Below the pieces are notes generated by a model, which saw only the letters and a list, made by a program, of their open reading frames with translations, searched no databases and was not told the origin of the DNA. A stretch of 5,095 nucleotides of DNA from Gallionella sp. Lineage in GTDB: Bacteria; Pseudomonadota; Gammaproteobacteria; Burkholderiales; Gallionellaceae. The stretch lies in the NCBI GenBank assembly GCA_029850565.1, contig JARCRR010000231.1, positions 1 through 5,095 of the forward strand, given 5' to 3'. The position numbers and the translations under genes are program-made. Of the stretch, positions 1 through 5,095 are shown in pieces (within the stretch, counting starts at the first letter, position 1; every line of letters begins with the position of its first letter).

Positions 1-583
1 CGTGCATATTGAACATCGGGATCGGAATATCCAGCGCCTTGATCCAATCGCGGTCGAAGTTGCCTTGGAAAGCGATGTTGTGAACCGTCATCACGCTGCG
101 CGCACGCGGCTGATCCATCATCTGCAGATAAGCTGGCGTCAGGCCTGTCTGCCAGTCGTTGCAATGCACCAGATCGGCCTGCCAATCGACTGGTGATGCG
201 GAACTTCCCAACATCGCCGCCACCTTGGACAGCATGCCGAAACGCATCGGATTGTCCGGCCAATCCCCGCCGAGGTGATATTGATAAGGCCCTGCTACAC
301 GGCAGAAATAGTGAGGCGCATCCAACACAAAGACTGGCACGTTGGTGTTCGGCATCTTCGCGCTCAACAACTTGACTGATGGCTGTCCTTTGAACACCGG
401 GAATGTAGCCACCGTCTTCTTCGAGGCCAGCGCATCCAACACTTGGACGTAACCCGGGATCAGCAAGCGAACATCCTGCCCCAACTCCTGCAAGGCAGCA
501 GGCAGCGATGCACTCACATCCGCCAAACCACCTGTTTTGATGAGCGGATGTACTTCAGAGGTGGCAAATAGGACGCGCGTCAT
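1..583 (-). CDS. glgA: Glycogen synthase GlgA (ADP-glucose type), N-terminal part, cut by window edge
   Basis: This is the first 194 codons of a bacterial glycogen synthase (glycosyltransferase family 5), which transfers glucose from ADP-glucose to the non-reducing end of a growing alpha-1,4-glucan in the cytoplasm. The translation starts MTRVLFATSEVHPLIKTGGL. The KTGGL motif (residues 16-20) is the family's ADP-glucose-binding lysine loop. Further conserved blocks are DNPMRF (110-115), HCNDWQTGL (140-148) and TVHNIAFQG (166-174), whose His168 corresponds to a conserved active-site histidine. All belong to the N-terminal GT5 catalytic domain. The family is usually about 480-500 residues, so roughly 40% is present; the C-terminal Rossmann domain lies beyond the left edge. 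The frame is open to the edge with no defect. The ATG at 583-581 is chosen because the protein begins right at the conserved first beta strand and the codon overlaps the pgi stop (ATGA). Assignment is very secure; only the unseen part is unknown. Confidence 0.96.
   Translation of the reverse strand, partial: MTRVLFATSEVHPLIKTGGLADVSASLPAALQELGQDVRLLIPGYVQVLDALASKKTVATFPVFKGQPSVKLLSAKMPNTNVPVFVLDAPHYFCRVAGPYQYHLGGDWPDNPMRFGMLSKVAAMLGSSASPVDWQADLVHCNDWQTGLTPAYLQMMDQPRARSVMTVHNIAFQGNFDRDWIKALDIPIPMFNMH
580..583 (-). other. ATGA stop/start overlap joining pgi to glgA
   Basis: On the minus strand, bases 583-580 read ATGA. The ATG of glgA and the TGA of pgi share bases, which is the classic arrangement for translational coupling by a terminating ribosome. 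A purine-rich AAGAG lies at 587-591, only 3 nt before the ATG. This is too close and too weak to be a strong independent ribosome binding site, so glgA translation probably depends largely on ribosomes finishing pgi. The overlap is seen directly; coupling is inferred. Confidence 0.85.
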
Positions 584-2238
584 GATCTCTTAGCCAGTGA
601 TTTGTAATAGTTGATGAGGCCGTTGGTGGAGGCGTCATGTGAAGCGACAGTCTCGGAGCCGCGCAACTCGGGCTGGATGTGTGCGGCCAATTGCTTGCCC
701 AGCTCGACGCCCCATTGGTCATAGGAGTTCAGATTCCAGATGATGCCTTGCACGAATATCTTGTGTTCGTACAACGCGACCAGCCTGCCCAAAGTGCGCG
801 GCGTCAACTGATCGAACATGATGGAGTTGGTCGGCTTGTTACCCGCGAACACCTTGTGTGGCAGCAGTGTTTCGAGCGCCTCCGCATCCATGCAGGAGGC
901 TTCCAACTCTACTCGTGCCTCGTCCGATGTCTTGCCCTTCATCAAAGCCTCAGCCTGTGCAAAGTAGTTCGACAACAAAGTGGCGTGATGATCAGCCAAA
1001 GGATAGTGACTACGTGCAGGTGCGATGAAATCGGCCGGAATCATTTGCGTGCCTTGATGGATGAGCTGGTAGTACGCATGTTGACCGTTGGTACCCGTGC
1101 CACCCCACAATACCGGCCCTGTCGCGTAGTCCACCGCATTGCCTTGGCGGTCGACGCTCTTGCCGTTGCTCTCCATGTCGGCTTGCTGAAAATACGCCAT
1201 GAAATATTCGAGCGATTGGTCATAAGGCAGGATGGCGTAGCTCGCGGCATCGAAGAAATTGCGATACCACAGACCGATCAATGCCAATATCACAGGCATG
1301 TTCTGCTCCAGCGGCGCTTCACGGAAATGCACATCCATATCGTAACCGCCCATCAGCAGCTCTTCGAACTTATCCATGCCGACATACAAAGCGATAGACA
1401 AACCGATGGCAGACCACAGGGAATAGCGACCGCCGACCCAATCAGAGAACTCGAACATATTGGCAGGATCGATACCAAAGTCAGTCACCAACTTCGCATT
1501 CGTAGACAGAGCGACAAAATGTTTAGCGACTTGCTGCGGATCGTTCGCATGACTCAGGAACCACTCCTTCGCCGAGCGCGCGTTCATCAGCGTCTCCTGC
1601 GTCGTGAACGTCTTGGATGCGACGATGAACAGTGTGGTCTCGGGATCGAGCAAGGCGAGTTTGGTCGCAATGTCAGCCCCGTCTACATTCGACACAAAAT
1701 GGGCACGCAACTTCGGGCTGGAATAGGGTTGCAGAGCCTGGCACACCATCAACGGCCCGAGGTAGGAACCGCCGATGCCGATGTTCACCACATCGGTAAT
1801 GGGCTTGCCGGTATAACCGCGCCACACACCGTTACGCACACTGTTGGTGAATAGACGCATCTTCTCCAGGACATGGCGTATGCCCGTCAGAACATCGATC
1901 TTCTCCACTCTCACGGGCGGATGCTTGGTATCTGTCGCAGCACGCAATGCCGTGTGGAGCACTGCACGGTTCTCGGTGAAATTAATCTTCTCGCCAGCGA
2001 ACATCTTGTCGCGCCACTCTTCCACCTTGGCTTGACGGGCCAATTCCATCAGCAGCGGCATCGTGTCCTGGGTGACCAGGTTCTTGGAATAGTCGAGCAA
2101 CAGATCATCCAGGCGCAAAGAGAAATGATCGAACCGTTTTGGATCAGAGACGAATGCCTCCCGCAGTGAAAATTGCAGTAAGGATTGTCTGTGTTTGTGC
2201 AGGGCATGCCATGCCGAAGATTGAGTCAATTGAGACAT
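580..2238 (-). CDS. pgi: Glucose-6-phosphate isomerase (Pgi)
   Basis: This complete 552-residue protein interconverts glucose-6-phosphate and fructose-6-phosphate in the cytoplasm, linking glycolysis/gluconeogenesis to glycogen synthesis. Its length fits the roughly 550-residue proteobacterial family. Both family signatures are present: DWVGGRYSLWSAIGLS (266-281) and YDQWGVELGK (506-515). Phosphate-binding elements of the two SIS (sugar isomerase) domains include NIGIGGS (152-158) and SKTFTTQETL (208-217). Catalytic residues expected from the E. coli enzyme are all in place: Glu356 in MESNGK, His387 in TNGQH and Lys515 in GVELGK, with Arg271 in GGRYS. No truncation or frameshift is seen. The ATG at 2238 gives the typical N-terminus (an AWHALHKH block soon after the start) and follows an AGGTT at 2245-2249. 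pgi lies 62 bp after glgB and overlaps glgA by 4 bp, so it is probably read in the glycogen operon, which is unusual for a central glycolytic gene. Confidence 0.98.
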   Translation of the reverse strand: MSQLTQSSAWHALHKHRQSLLQFSLREAFVSDPKRFDHFSLRLDDLLLDYSKNLVTQDTMPLLMELARQAKVEEWRDKMFAGEKINFTENRAVLHTALRAATDTKHPPVRVEKIDVLTGIRHVLEKMRLFTNSVRNGVWRGYTGKPITDVVNIGIGGSYLGPLMVCQALQPYSSPKLRAHFVSNVDGADIATKLALLDPETTLFIVASKTFTTQETLMNARSAKEWFLSHANDPQQVAKHFVALSTNAKLVTDFGIDPANMFEFSDWVGGRYSLWSAIGLSIALYVGMDKFEELLMGGYDMDVHFREAPLEQNMPVILALIGLWYRNFFDAASYAILPYDQSLEYFMAYFQQADMESNGKSVDRQGNAVDYATGPVLWGGTGTNGQHAYYQLIHQGTQMIPADFIAPARSHYPLADHHATLLSNYFAQAEALMKGKTSDEARVELEASCMDAEALETLLPHKVFAGNKPTNSIMFDQLTPRTLGRLVALYEHKIFVQGIIWNLNSYDQWGVELGKQLAAHIQPELRGSETVASHDASTNGLINYYKSLAKRS

Positions 2239-2300
2239 ATTCAGAACCTATCTAACCCTGCTTACATTTGTTTTGCTTACGCTACCCACACCAGCTCGAA
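2239..2300 (-). promoter_or_regulatory. glgB-pgi intergenic gap with pgi ribosome binding site
   Basis: This 62-bp spacer separates the glgB stop from the pgi ATG. It contains a modest Shine-Dalgarno element, AGGTT at 2245-2249, with the AGG 8 nt before the ATG. A 7-bp direct repeat, GTAAGCA on the minus strand, occurs at 2274-2280 and again at 2259-2265. I see no hairpin followed by a T-run and no convincing promoter, so transcription probably continues from glgB into pgi. Confidence 0.55.
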
Positions 2301-4472
2301 TCAGCGCATCCTTTCAAGCACGATGCCCGATAACGGAGGCAACGTCACCTCAATCGACTGCGCATGCCCATGGCTTGCGACATCGCTCGAGTACAGACCG
2401 TATCCGTTGCCCATGTTGGAGCCACCATAAAAATGCGAGTCACTGTTGAATATCTCACGGAACCCACCTTTGTTCGGCACGCCGATGCGATAGGCCTCGC
2501 GCGGAACGGGCGTGAAGTTCAGTGCCACGATGACATAAGAACCGTCCTGCGCCATTCTGCGGAAGATCAACAGAGACTGGTCTGCATTGTTGCAATCCAC
2601 CCACTCAAAACCTTCGTGCGAGAAATCGAGTTGATGCAGTGCGGGCACATCGCGATACAAACGATTCACATCACGCACCATCGCCTTCACACCGCTATGC
2701 TCGTTGCGTCCGAGCAGATACCAATCAATCTCACCGCCGACTTTCCACTCTTGGCCTTGCGCGATCTCATTACCCATGAAATTGAGCTTCTTGCCGGGGT
2801 TGGTCATTTGATAGGTGAACAGCAAACGCAGGTTGGCGAACTTCTGCCATCCATCACCCGGCATCTTGTCGAGCAATGAATGTTTGCCGTGCACCACTTC
2901 GTCGTGCGAGAACGGCAACACGAAATTCTCGGTGTAACTATAGAGCTGCCCGAAGGTCAGCATGTTCTGGTGATAACGCCGGTGTACAGGATCATTCTCG
3001 ATATACGACAAGGTATCGTTCATCCAACCCATGTTCCACTTCATCGAGAAACCGAGCCCGCCCAGATAAGTCGGGCGCGACACCATAGGCCACGAGGTGG
3101 ATTCCTCAGCGATGGTCAAAGTGCCCGGAAAGTGCTGATGCGTCATCACATTCAATTCACGGAAGAAATCCACGGCTTCAAGGTTCTCGCGTCCGCCGTA
3201 TTTGTTCGGCAGCCACTGACCTTCTTTGCGTGAATAGTCCAGATACAGCATTGATGCAACGGCATCCACCCGCACACCATCGATATGGAACTCGCTCAAC
3301 CAGAAATGTGCGTTCGCCAGCAGGAAGTTACGCACCTCGTTGCGACCGTAGTTGAATATCAGCGTACCCCAATCCTGATGCTCTCCCAAACGCGGGTCTT
3401 CGTGCTCATACAATGCAGTACCGTCAAAGCGCGCCAATGCAAAAGCATCCTTGGGAAAATGCGCAGGCACCCAATCAAGTAGCACGCCGATACCCGCCGT
3501 GTGGCAGGCATCTACGAAGTAGCGAAAATCATCGGGCGTACCGAACCGGCTCGTGACACCGAAATATCCCGTGGTCTGATAACCCCACGATTCATCCAGC
3601 GGATGCTCGCTGATCGGCATCAACTCGATATGAGTGAAACCCATCTCCTGCACATACGGAACGAGACTCTCGGCCAGTTCGCGGAAATTATAAAAACGGC
3701 CATCCCAATGTTTACGCCAAGAGCCGGCATGGATCTCGTAGATATTCAGTGGCAGGTGCTGCCAATCCTGCACGGCACGCTGCTCCATCCACGCAGTATC
3801 GTTCCACTTGAATCCATCCAAGGTCGTCACGCGAGAAGCGGTGCCCGGACGCATCTCGAAACTGAATCCGTAAGGGTCGGTCTTGGTGATCAGCTCGCCA
3901 GTGTGGCGGTTGCGCAATTCGAATTTGTAGAACTCGCCCAGACCGATGTCCGGCACGAATATCTCCCACACACCGCTGCTACCCAACGAGCGCATCGGGT
4001 GCACACGACCGTCCCAACCGTTGAAATCGCCCACCACGCTGACACGCTCAGCGTTCGGTGCCCACACGGCGAAACGCACACCCCACACACCCTGCACCTC
4101 CATATGGTGTGCCCCCAGCATGCGATAGGCCTGCTCTAAGCGCCCCTGCGAGAACAGATGGAGATCAAATTCAGTGATGCTGGTATTGAAGGTGTAGGCA
4201 TCGTGCATTTCCAGCACGTGGTTGAAGAAATTCATCTGCAACTTACAAGGGGAAGGTATCCGGCTCTTGCCACGCCAAGTGAAGAGACCCGCAGCGTCAA
4301 CGCGCTCCATCGGTATCCACTTGGAACCATCGTGAACGGAAACATCGGTCGCGTAAGGTTGGAATACGCGCAAGACCCACTCAGACTTGCTTTGATGTAA
4401 CCCTAGATACGAAAAAGGATCATGGTGTCGCGCTTCTAATACGGCGCGCTTGTTCTGGCTATCATTCGACAT
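2301..4472 (-). CDS. glgB: 1,4-alpha-glucan (glycogen) branching enzyme GlgB
   Basis: This complete 723-residue cytoplasmic enzyme cuts alpha-1,4 glucan chains and rejoins them through alpha-1,6 bonds to branch glycogen. Domain order is the full bacterial type: an N1 domain (about 10-105, opening with HHDPFSYLGLH), a CBM48 domain (about 125-220, with WGVRFAVWAPNAERVSVVGD from 130), a GH13 catalytic barrel (about 240-610) and a C-terminal beta domain. GH13 regions are intact: DWVPAHF (333-339), GVRVDAVASM with nucleophile Asp403, AEEST with acid/base Glu456, and FSHDE with His523 and Asp524. E. coli GlgB has 728 residues and its catalytic residues sit two positions later, a close match. The reading frame stays open to an ATG at 4583, but those extra 37 codons begin inside the tRNA-Leu gene. 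The ATG at 4472 is preferred because it has a GGGAG ribosome binding site 7 nt upstream and gives the family length. It is the first gene of a likely glgB-pgi-glgA operon. Confidence 0.98.
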   Translation of the reverse strand: MSNDSQNKRAVLEARHHDPFSYLGLHQSKSEWVLRVFQPYATDVSVHDGSKWIPMERVDAAGLFTWRGKSRIPSPCKLQMNFFNHVLEMHDAYTFNTSITEFDLHLFSQGRLEQAYRMLGAHHMEVQGVWGVRFAVWAPNAERVSVVGDFNGWDGRVHPMRSLGSSGVWEIFVPDIGLGEFYKFELRNRHTGELITKTDPYGFSFEMRPGTASRVTTLDGFKWNDTAWMEQRAVQDWQHLPLNIYEIHAGSWRKHWDGRFYNFRELAESLVPYVQEMGFTHIELMPISEHPLDESWGYQTTGYFGVTSRFGTPDDFRYFVDACHTAGIGVLLDWVPAHFPKDAFALARFDGTALYEHEDPRLGEHQDWGTLIFNYGRNEVRNFLLANAHFWLSEFHIDGVRVDAVASMLYLDYSRKEGQWLPNKYGGRENLEAVDFFRELNVMTHQHFPGTLTIAEESTSWPMVSRPTYLGGLGFSMKWNMGWMNDTLSYIENDPVHRRYHQNMLTFGQLYSYTENFVLPFSHDEVVHGKHSLLDKMPGDGWQKFANLRLLFTYQMTNPGKKLNFMGNEIAQGQEWKVGGEIDWYLLGRNEHSGVKAMVRDVNRLYRDVPALHQLDFSHEGFEWVDCNNADQSLLIFRRMAQDGSYVIVALNFTPVPREAYRIGVPNKGGFREIFNSDSHFYGGSNMGNGYGLYSSDVASHGHAQSIEVTLPPLSGIVLERMR

Positions 4473-4479
4473 GTCATCG

Positions 4480-4484
4480 CTCCC
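4480..4484 (-). promoter_or_regulatory. Ribosome binding site that fixes the glgB start
   Basis: The minus strand reads GGGAG here, followed by a 7-nt spacer and the ATG at 4472. This good Shine-Dalgarno match supports the 723-residue GlgB over the longer frame that begins inside the upstream tRNA gene. Confidence 0.8.
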
Positions 4485-4492
4485 TAGGCCGC

Positions 4493-4521
4493 AATATAGC
4501 CCTTTAAAGCAATTTGGACAA
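4493..4521 (-). promoter_or_regulatory. Candidate sigma70 promoter for glgB
   Basis: On the minus strand, TTGTCC (4521-4516, 4 of 6 to the -35 consensus) is followed by a 17-bp spacer and TATATT (4498-4493, 5 of 6 to the -10 consensus). The predicted start of transcription is near 4486, leaving a short leader of about 14 nt that still includes the GGGAG site at 4480-4484. The spacer holds an 8-bp palindrome, CTTTAAAG (4502-4509), too short to call an operator. The promoter would drive glgB-pgi-glgA independently of the tRNA gene. It is a pattern match only. Confidence 0.55.
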
Positions 4522-4553
4522 CGTAAATGAAGGATTGCACTTGAAGGGAAATC

Positions 4554-4638
4554 TGGTGCGAAAGGAGAGACTCGAACTCTCACGCCTTACGGCGCTGGAA
4601 CCTAAATCCAGTGCGTCTACCAATTCCGCCACTTTCGC
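4554..4638 (-). tRNA. tRNA-Leu, anticodon UAG
   Basis: This 85-nt tRNA folds into a complete class II cloverleaf. The acceptor stem is GCGAAAG/CTTTCGC, and the D stem is GCG/CGC around a GG-containing loop. The anticodon stem CTGGA/TCCAG encloses TTTAGGT, giving anticodon TAG at 4604-4602 (reads CUA and other CUN leucine codons). The long variable arm has stem CGCC/GGCG and a GTAA loop, as expected for leucine tRNAs. The T stem is GAGAG/CTCTC with loop TTCGAGT. The discriminator base is A and the CCA end is encoded (4556-4554). No intrinsic terminator is visible between it and glgB, so some transcripts might run on into glgB. Confidence 0.97.
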
Positions 4639-4671
4639 ATTTCAAAGTCAGGACGACTTCGAAGGGCGCGC

Positions 4672-4700
4672 ATTATAACCGAGTGAAATCTAGTTGCTAG
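4672..4700 (-). promoter_or_regulatory. Promoter of the tRNA-Leu gene, stable-RNA type
   Basis: A perfect TATAAT lies at 4677-4672 on the minus strand, followed by a GC-only stretch (GCGCGCCC) between the -10 box and the likely start near 4665. A GC-rich discriminator of this kind is typical of rRNA and tRNA promoters under ppGpp (stringent) control. The -35 region is poor: CTAGCA at 4700-4695, 17 bp upstream, matches 3 of 6 and overlaps the last codons of acuI. The tRNA leader to be removed by RNase P would be about 27 nt and contains the palindrome CTTCGAAG (4657-4664). The -10 box is seen directly; stringent control is inferred. Confidence 0.7.
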
Positions 4701-5095
4701 CGAAATCCACCACGTAGCGACCGCGCGACGTTGCACCGATAAGTGTGGCGCACGCTTGGGGAAGTTCGGAGAGCGTAATGCGATGAGCGATATTCTCAAG
4801 GCCAGTTATGCGCAGACCTGTCCCGAGCCCAGTCGAAGGATCGCTCGCCAAACGCAGCCACATCTGCTTGCGTAACGGCATCAACGTCGCGGCAGAATCC
4901 ACACCCAGCAACTTGACCCCGCGCAAGATGAAAGGAAACACAGTGGTGTGCAATTCGATACCGCCCGCATTGCCGAAGCTGGCGATCACGCCGTTCTGCT
5001 GCATGCTGCGCGTCAGCCACGCCAGCGTCTCGCCGCCCACCGCATCCAGCGCACCGGCCCATTGCGCCTTTTCCAGCGGGCGCGTACCCATCGCC
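4690..5095 (-). CDS. acuI: AcuI/YhdH-family NADPH-dependent acrylyl-CoA reductase, C-terminal part, cut by window edge
   Basis: This is the last 134 codons of a zinc-independent medium-chain dehydrogenase/reductase of the YhdH/AcuI type. Characterised members reduce acryloyl-CoA to propionyl-CoA with NADPH, removing a toxic electrophile. Recognisable family blocks, numbered from the Met at 5091, are KAQWAGALDAVGG (8-20), GVIASFGNAGG (34-44) and TTVFPFILRGVKLLGVDSA (49-67), the last closely matching the E. coli YhdH segment before its GVDS. These form the second half of the Rossmann NADPH domain and the return to the catalytic domain. Full members have about 325-330 residues, so around 40% is present. 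The Met at 5091 is internal: the frame is open to the edge and the family's nucleotide-binding region must lie upstream. An apparent 8-residue insertion, PSTGLGTG at 85-92, stems from a repeat-like DNA segment. The stop (TAG, 4692-4690) is 13 bp before the tRNA -10 box. Exact substrate is uncertain; the family call is secure. Confidence 0.88.
   Translation of the reverse strand, partial: AMGTRPLEKAQWAGALDAVGGETLAWLTRSMQQNGVIASFGNAGGIELHTTVFPFILRGVKLLGVDSAATLMPLRKQMWLRLASDPSTGLGTGLRITGLENIAHRITLSELPQACATLIGATSRGRYVVDFASN
4816..4839 (-). repeat. Short dispersed-repeat-like segment inserted in frame in acuI
   Basis: On the minus strand this 24-bp segment contains CTTCGACTGGGCTCGGGACA. That resembles a short repeat (core like TTCGAC..GCTC.GGACAGG) that I know as scattered in many copies through several bacterial genomes, usually between genes. 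It adds exactly 8 codons (PSTGLGTG). Without it the protein would read LASD-LRITGLENIAHRI, which fits the family better than the actual sequence. Only one copy is visible in this window, so the repeat identity rests on recognition of the motif and needs a genome-wide count. Confidence 0.5.

Noticed and set aside
2..375. Two small plus-strand open frames near the left edge
   Set aside because: They are antisense to the glgA N-terminal region, whose minus-strand translation shows clear GT5 motifs throughout.
679..1854. Long plus-strand open frame of 391 codons opposite pgi
   Set aside because: It lies entirely antisense to a complete, highly conserved pgi. Its translation has no recognisable domain, is rich in Arg, His and Gln as expected for a shadow frame, and has no clear ribosome binding site.
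2364..2879. Plus-strand open frame of 171 codons opposite the glgB 3' half
   Set aside because: Also a shadow of conserved GlgB sequence, with composition typical of a non-coding complementary frame.
3501..4139. Plus-strand open frame of 212 codons opposite glgB
   Set aside because: Antisense shadow of the GlgB CBM48 and barrel region, with no family resemblance and no supporting signals.
4502..4509. Palindrome CTTTAAAG in the glgB promoter spacer as a possible operator
   Set aside because: Eight bases of self-complementary, AT-rich sequence are expected by chance and match no operator I can name.
4473..4553. Possible intrinsic terminator between tRNA-Leu and glgB
   Set aside because: I found no stable hairpin followed by a T-run on the minus strand in this 81-bp gap.
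4690..5091. A free-standing 133-residue protein starting at the Met at 5091
   Set aside because: The frame continues upstream to the window edge, and the sequence aligns to the middle and C-terminus of AcuI/YhdH proteins, so this Met is internal.

Overview
The window looks like ordinary chromosomal DNA from a Gram-negative proteobacterium, most likely a betaproteobacterium. This rests on the style of the GlgB, Pgi and AcuI/YhdH-family proteins, a tRNA-Leu gene with an encoded CCA end, and a stable-RNA type promoter with a GC-rich discriminator. The taxonomic guess is inference from remembered protein families, not from a search. All recognised genes lie on the minus strand, so the window is best read from its right end to its left.

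Layout in transcription order: (1) the C-terminal part of an AcuI/YhdH-type NADPH-dependent acrylyl-CoA reductase, cut by the right edge (5095-4690). It carries what looks like a short dispersed repeat inserted in frame. (2) A tRNA-Leu(UAG) gene (4638-4554), with a perfect TATAAT box just after the acuI stop codon. (3) A candidate sigma70 promoter and a good ribosome binding site, leading into glgB, the glycogen branching enzyme (4472-2301). (4) After 62 bp, pgi, glucose-6-phosphate isomerase (2238-580). (5) glgA, glycogen synthase, whose ATG overlaps the pgi stop codon in an ATGA arrangement. It runs off the left edge (583-1).

glgB, pgi and glgA form a likely operon for glycogen storage. Pgi interconverts fructose-6-phosphate and glucose-6-phosphate, the entry to glucose-1-phosphate and ADP-glucose. 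GlgA polymerises ADP-glucose into alpha-1,4-glucan, and GlgB adds alpha-1,6 branches. The usual glgC (ADP-glucose pyrophosphorylase) and pgm (phosphoglucomutase) are not visible here and may lie beyond the edges or elsewhere. Having pgi inside the cluster, apparently translationally coupled to glgA, is the main organisational point of interest.

I saw no mobile element, CRISPR array, phage gene or unknown protein family. No gene-free stretch exceeds 300 bp; the longest is the region of about 217 bp between acuI and glgB, and it holds the tRNA and two promoters. I do not think this window contains an undescribed system. The items most worth a second look are the in-frame repeat in acuI, the pgi placement, and an annotation trap in which the glgB reading frame extends upstream into the tRNA gene.
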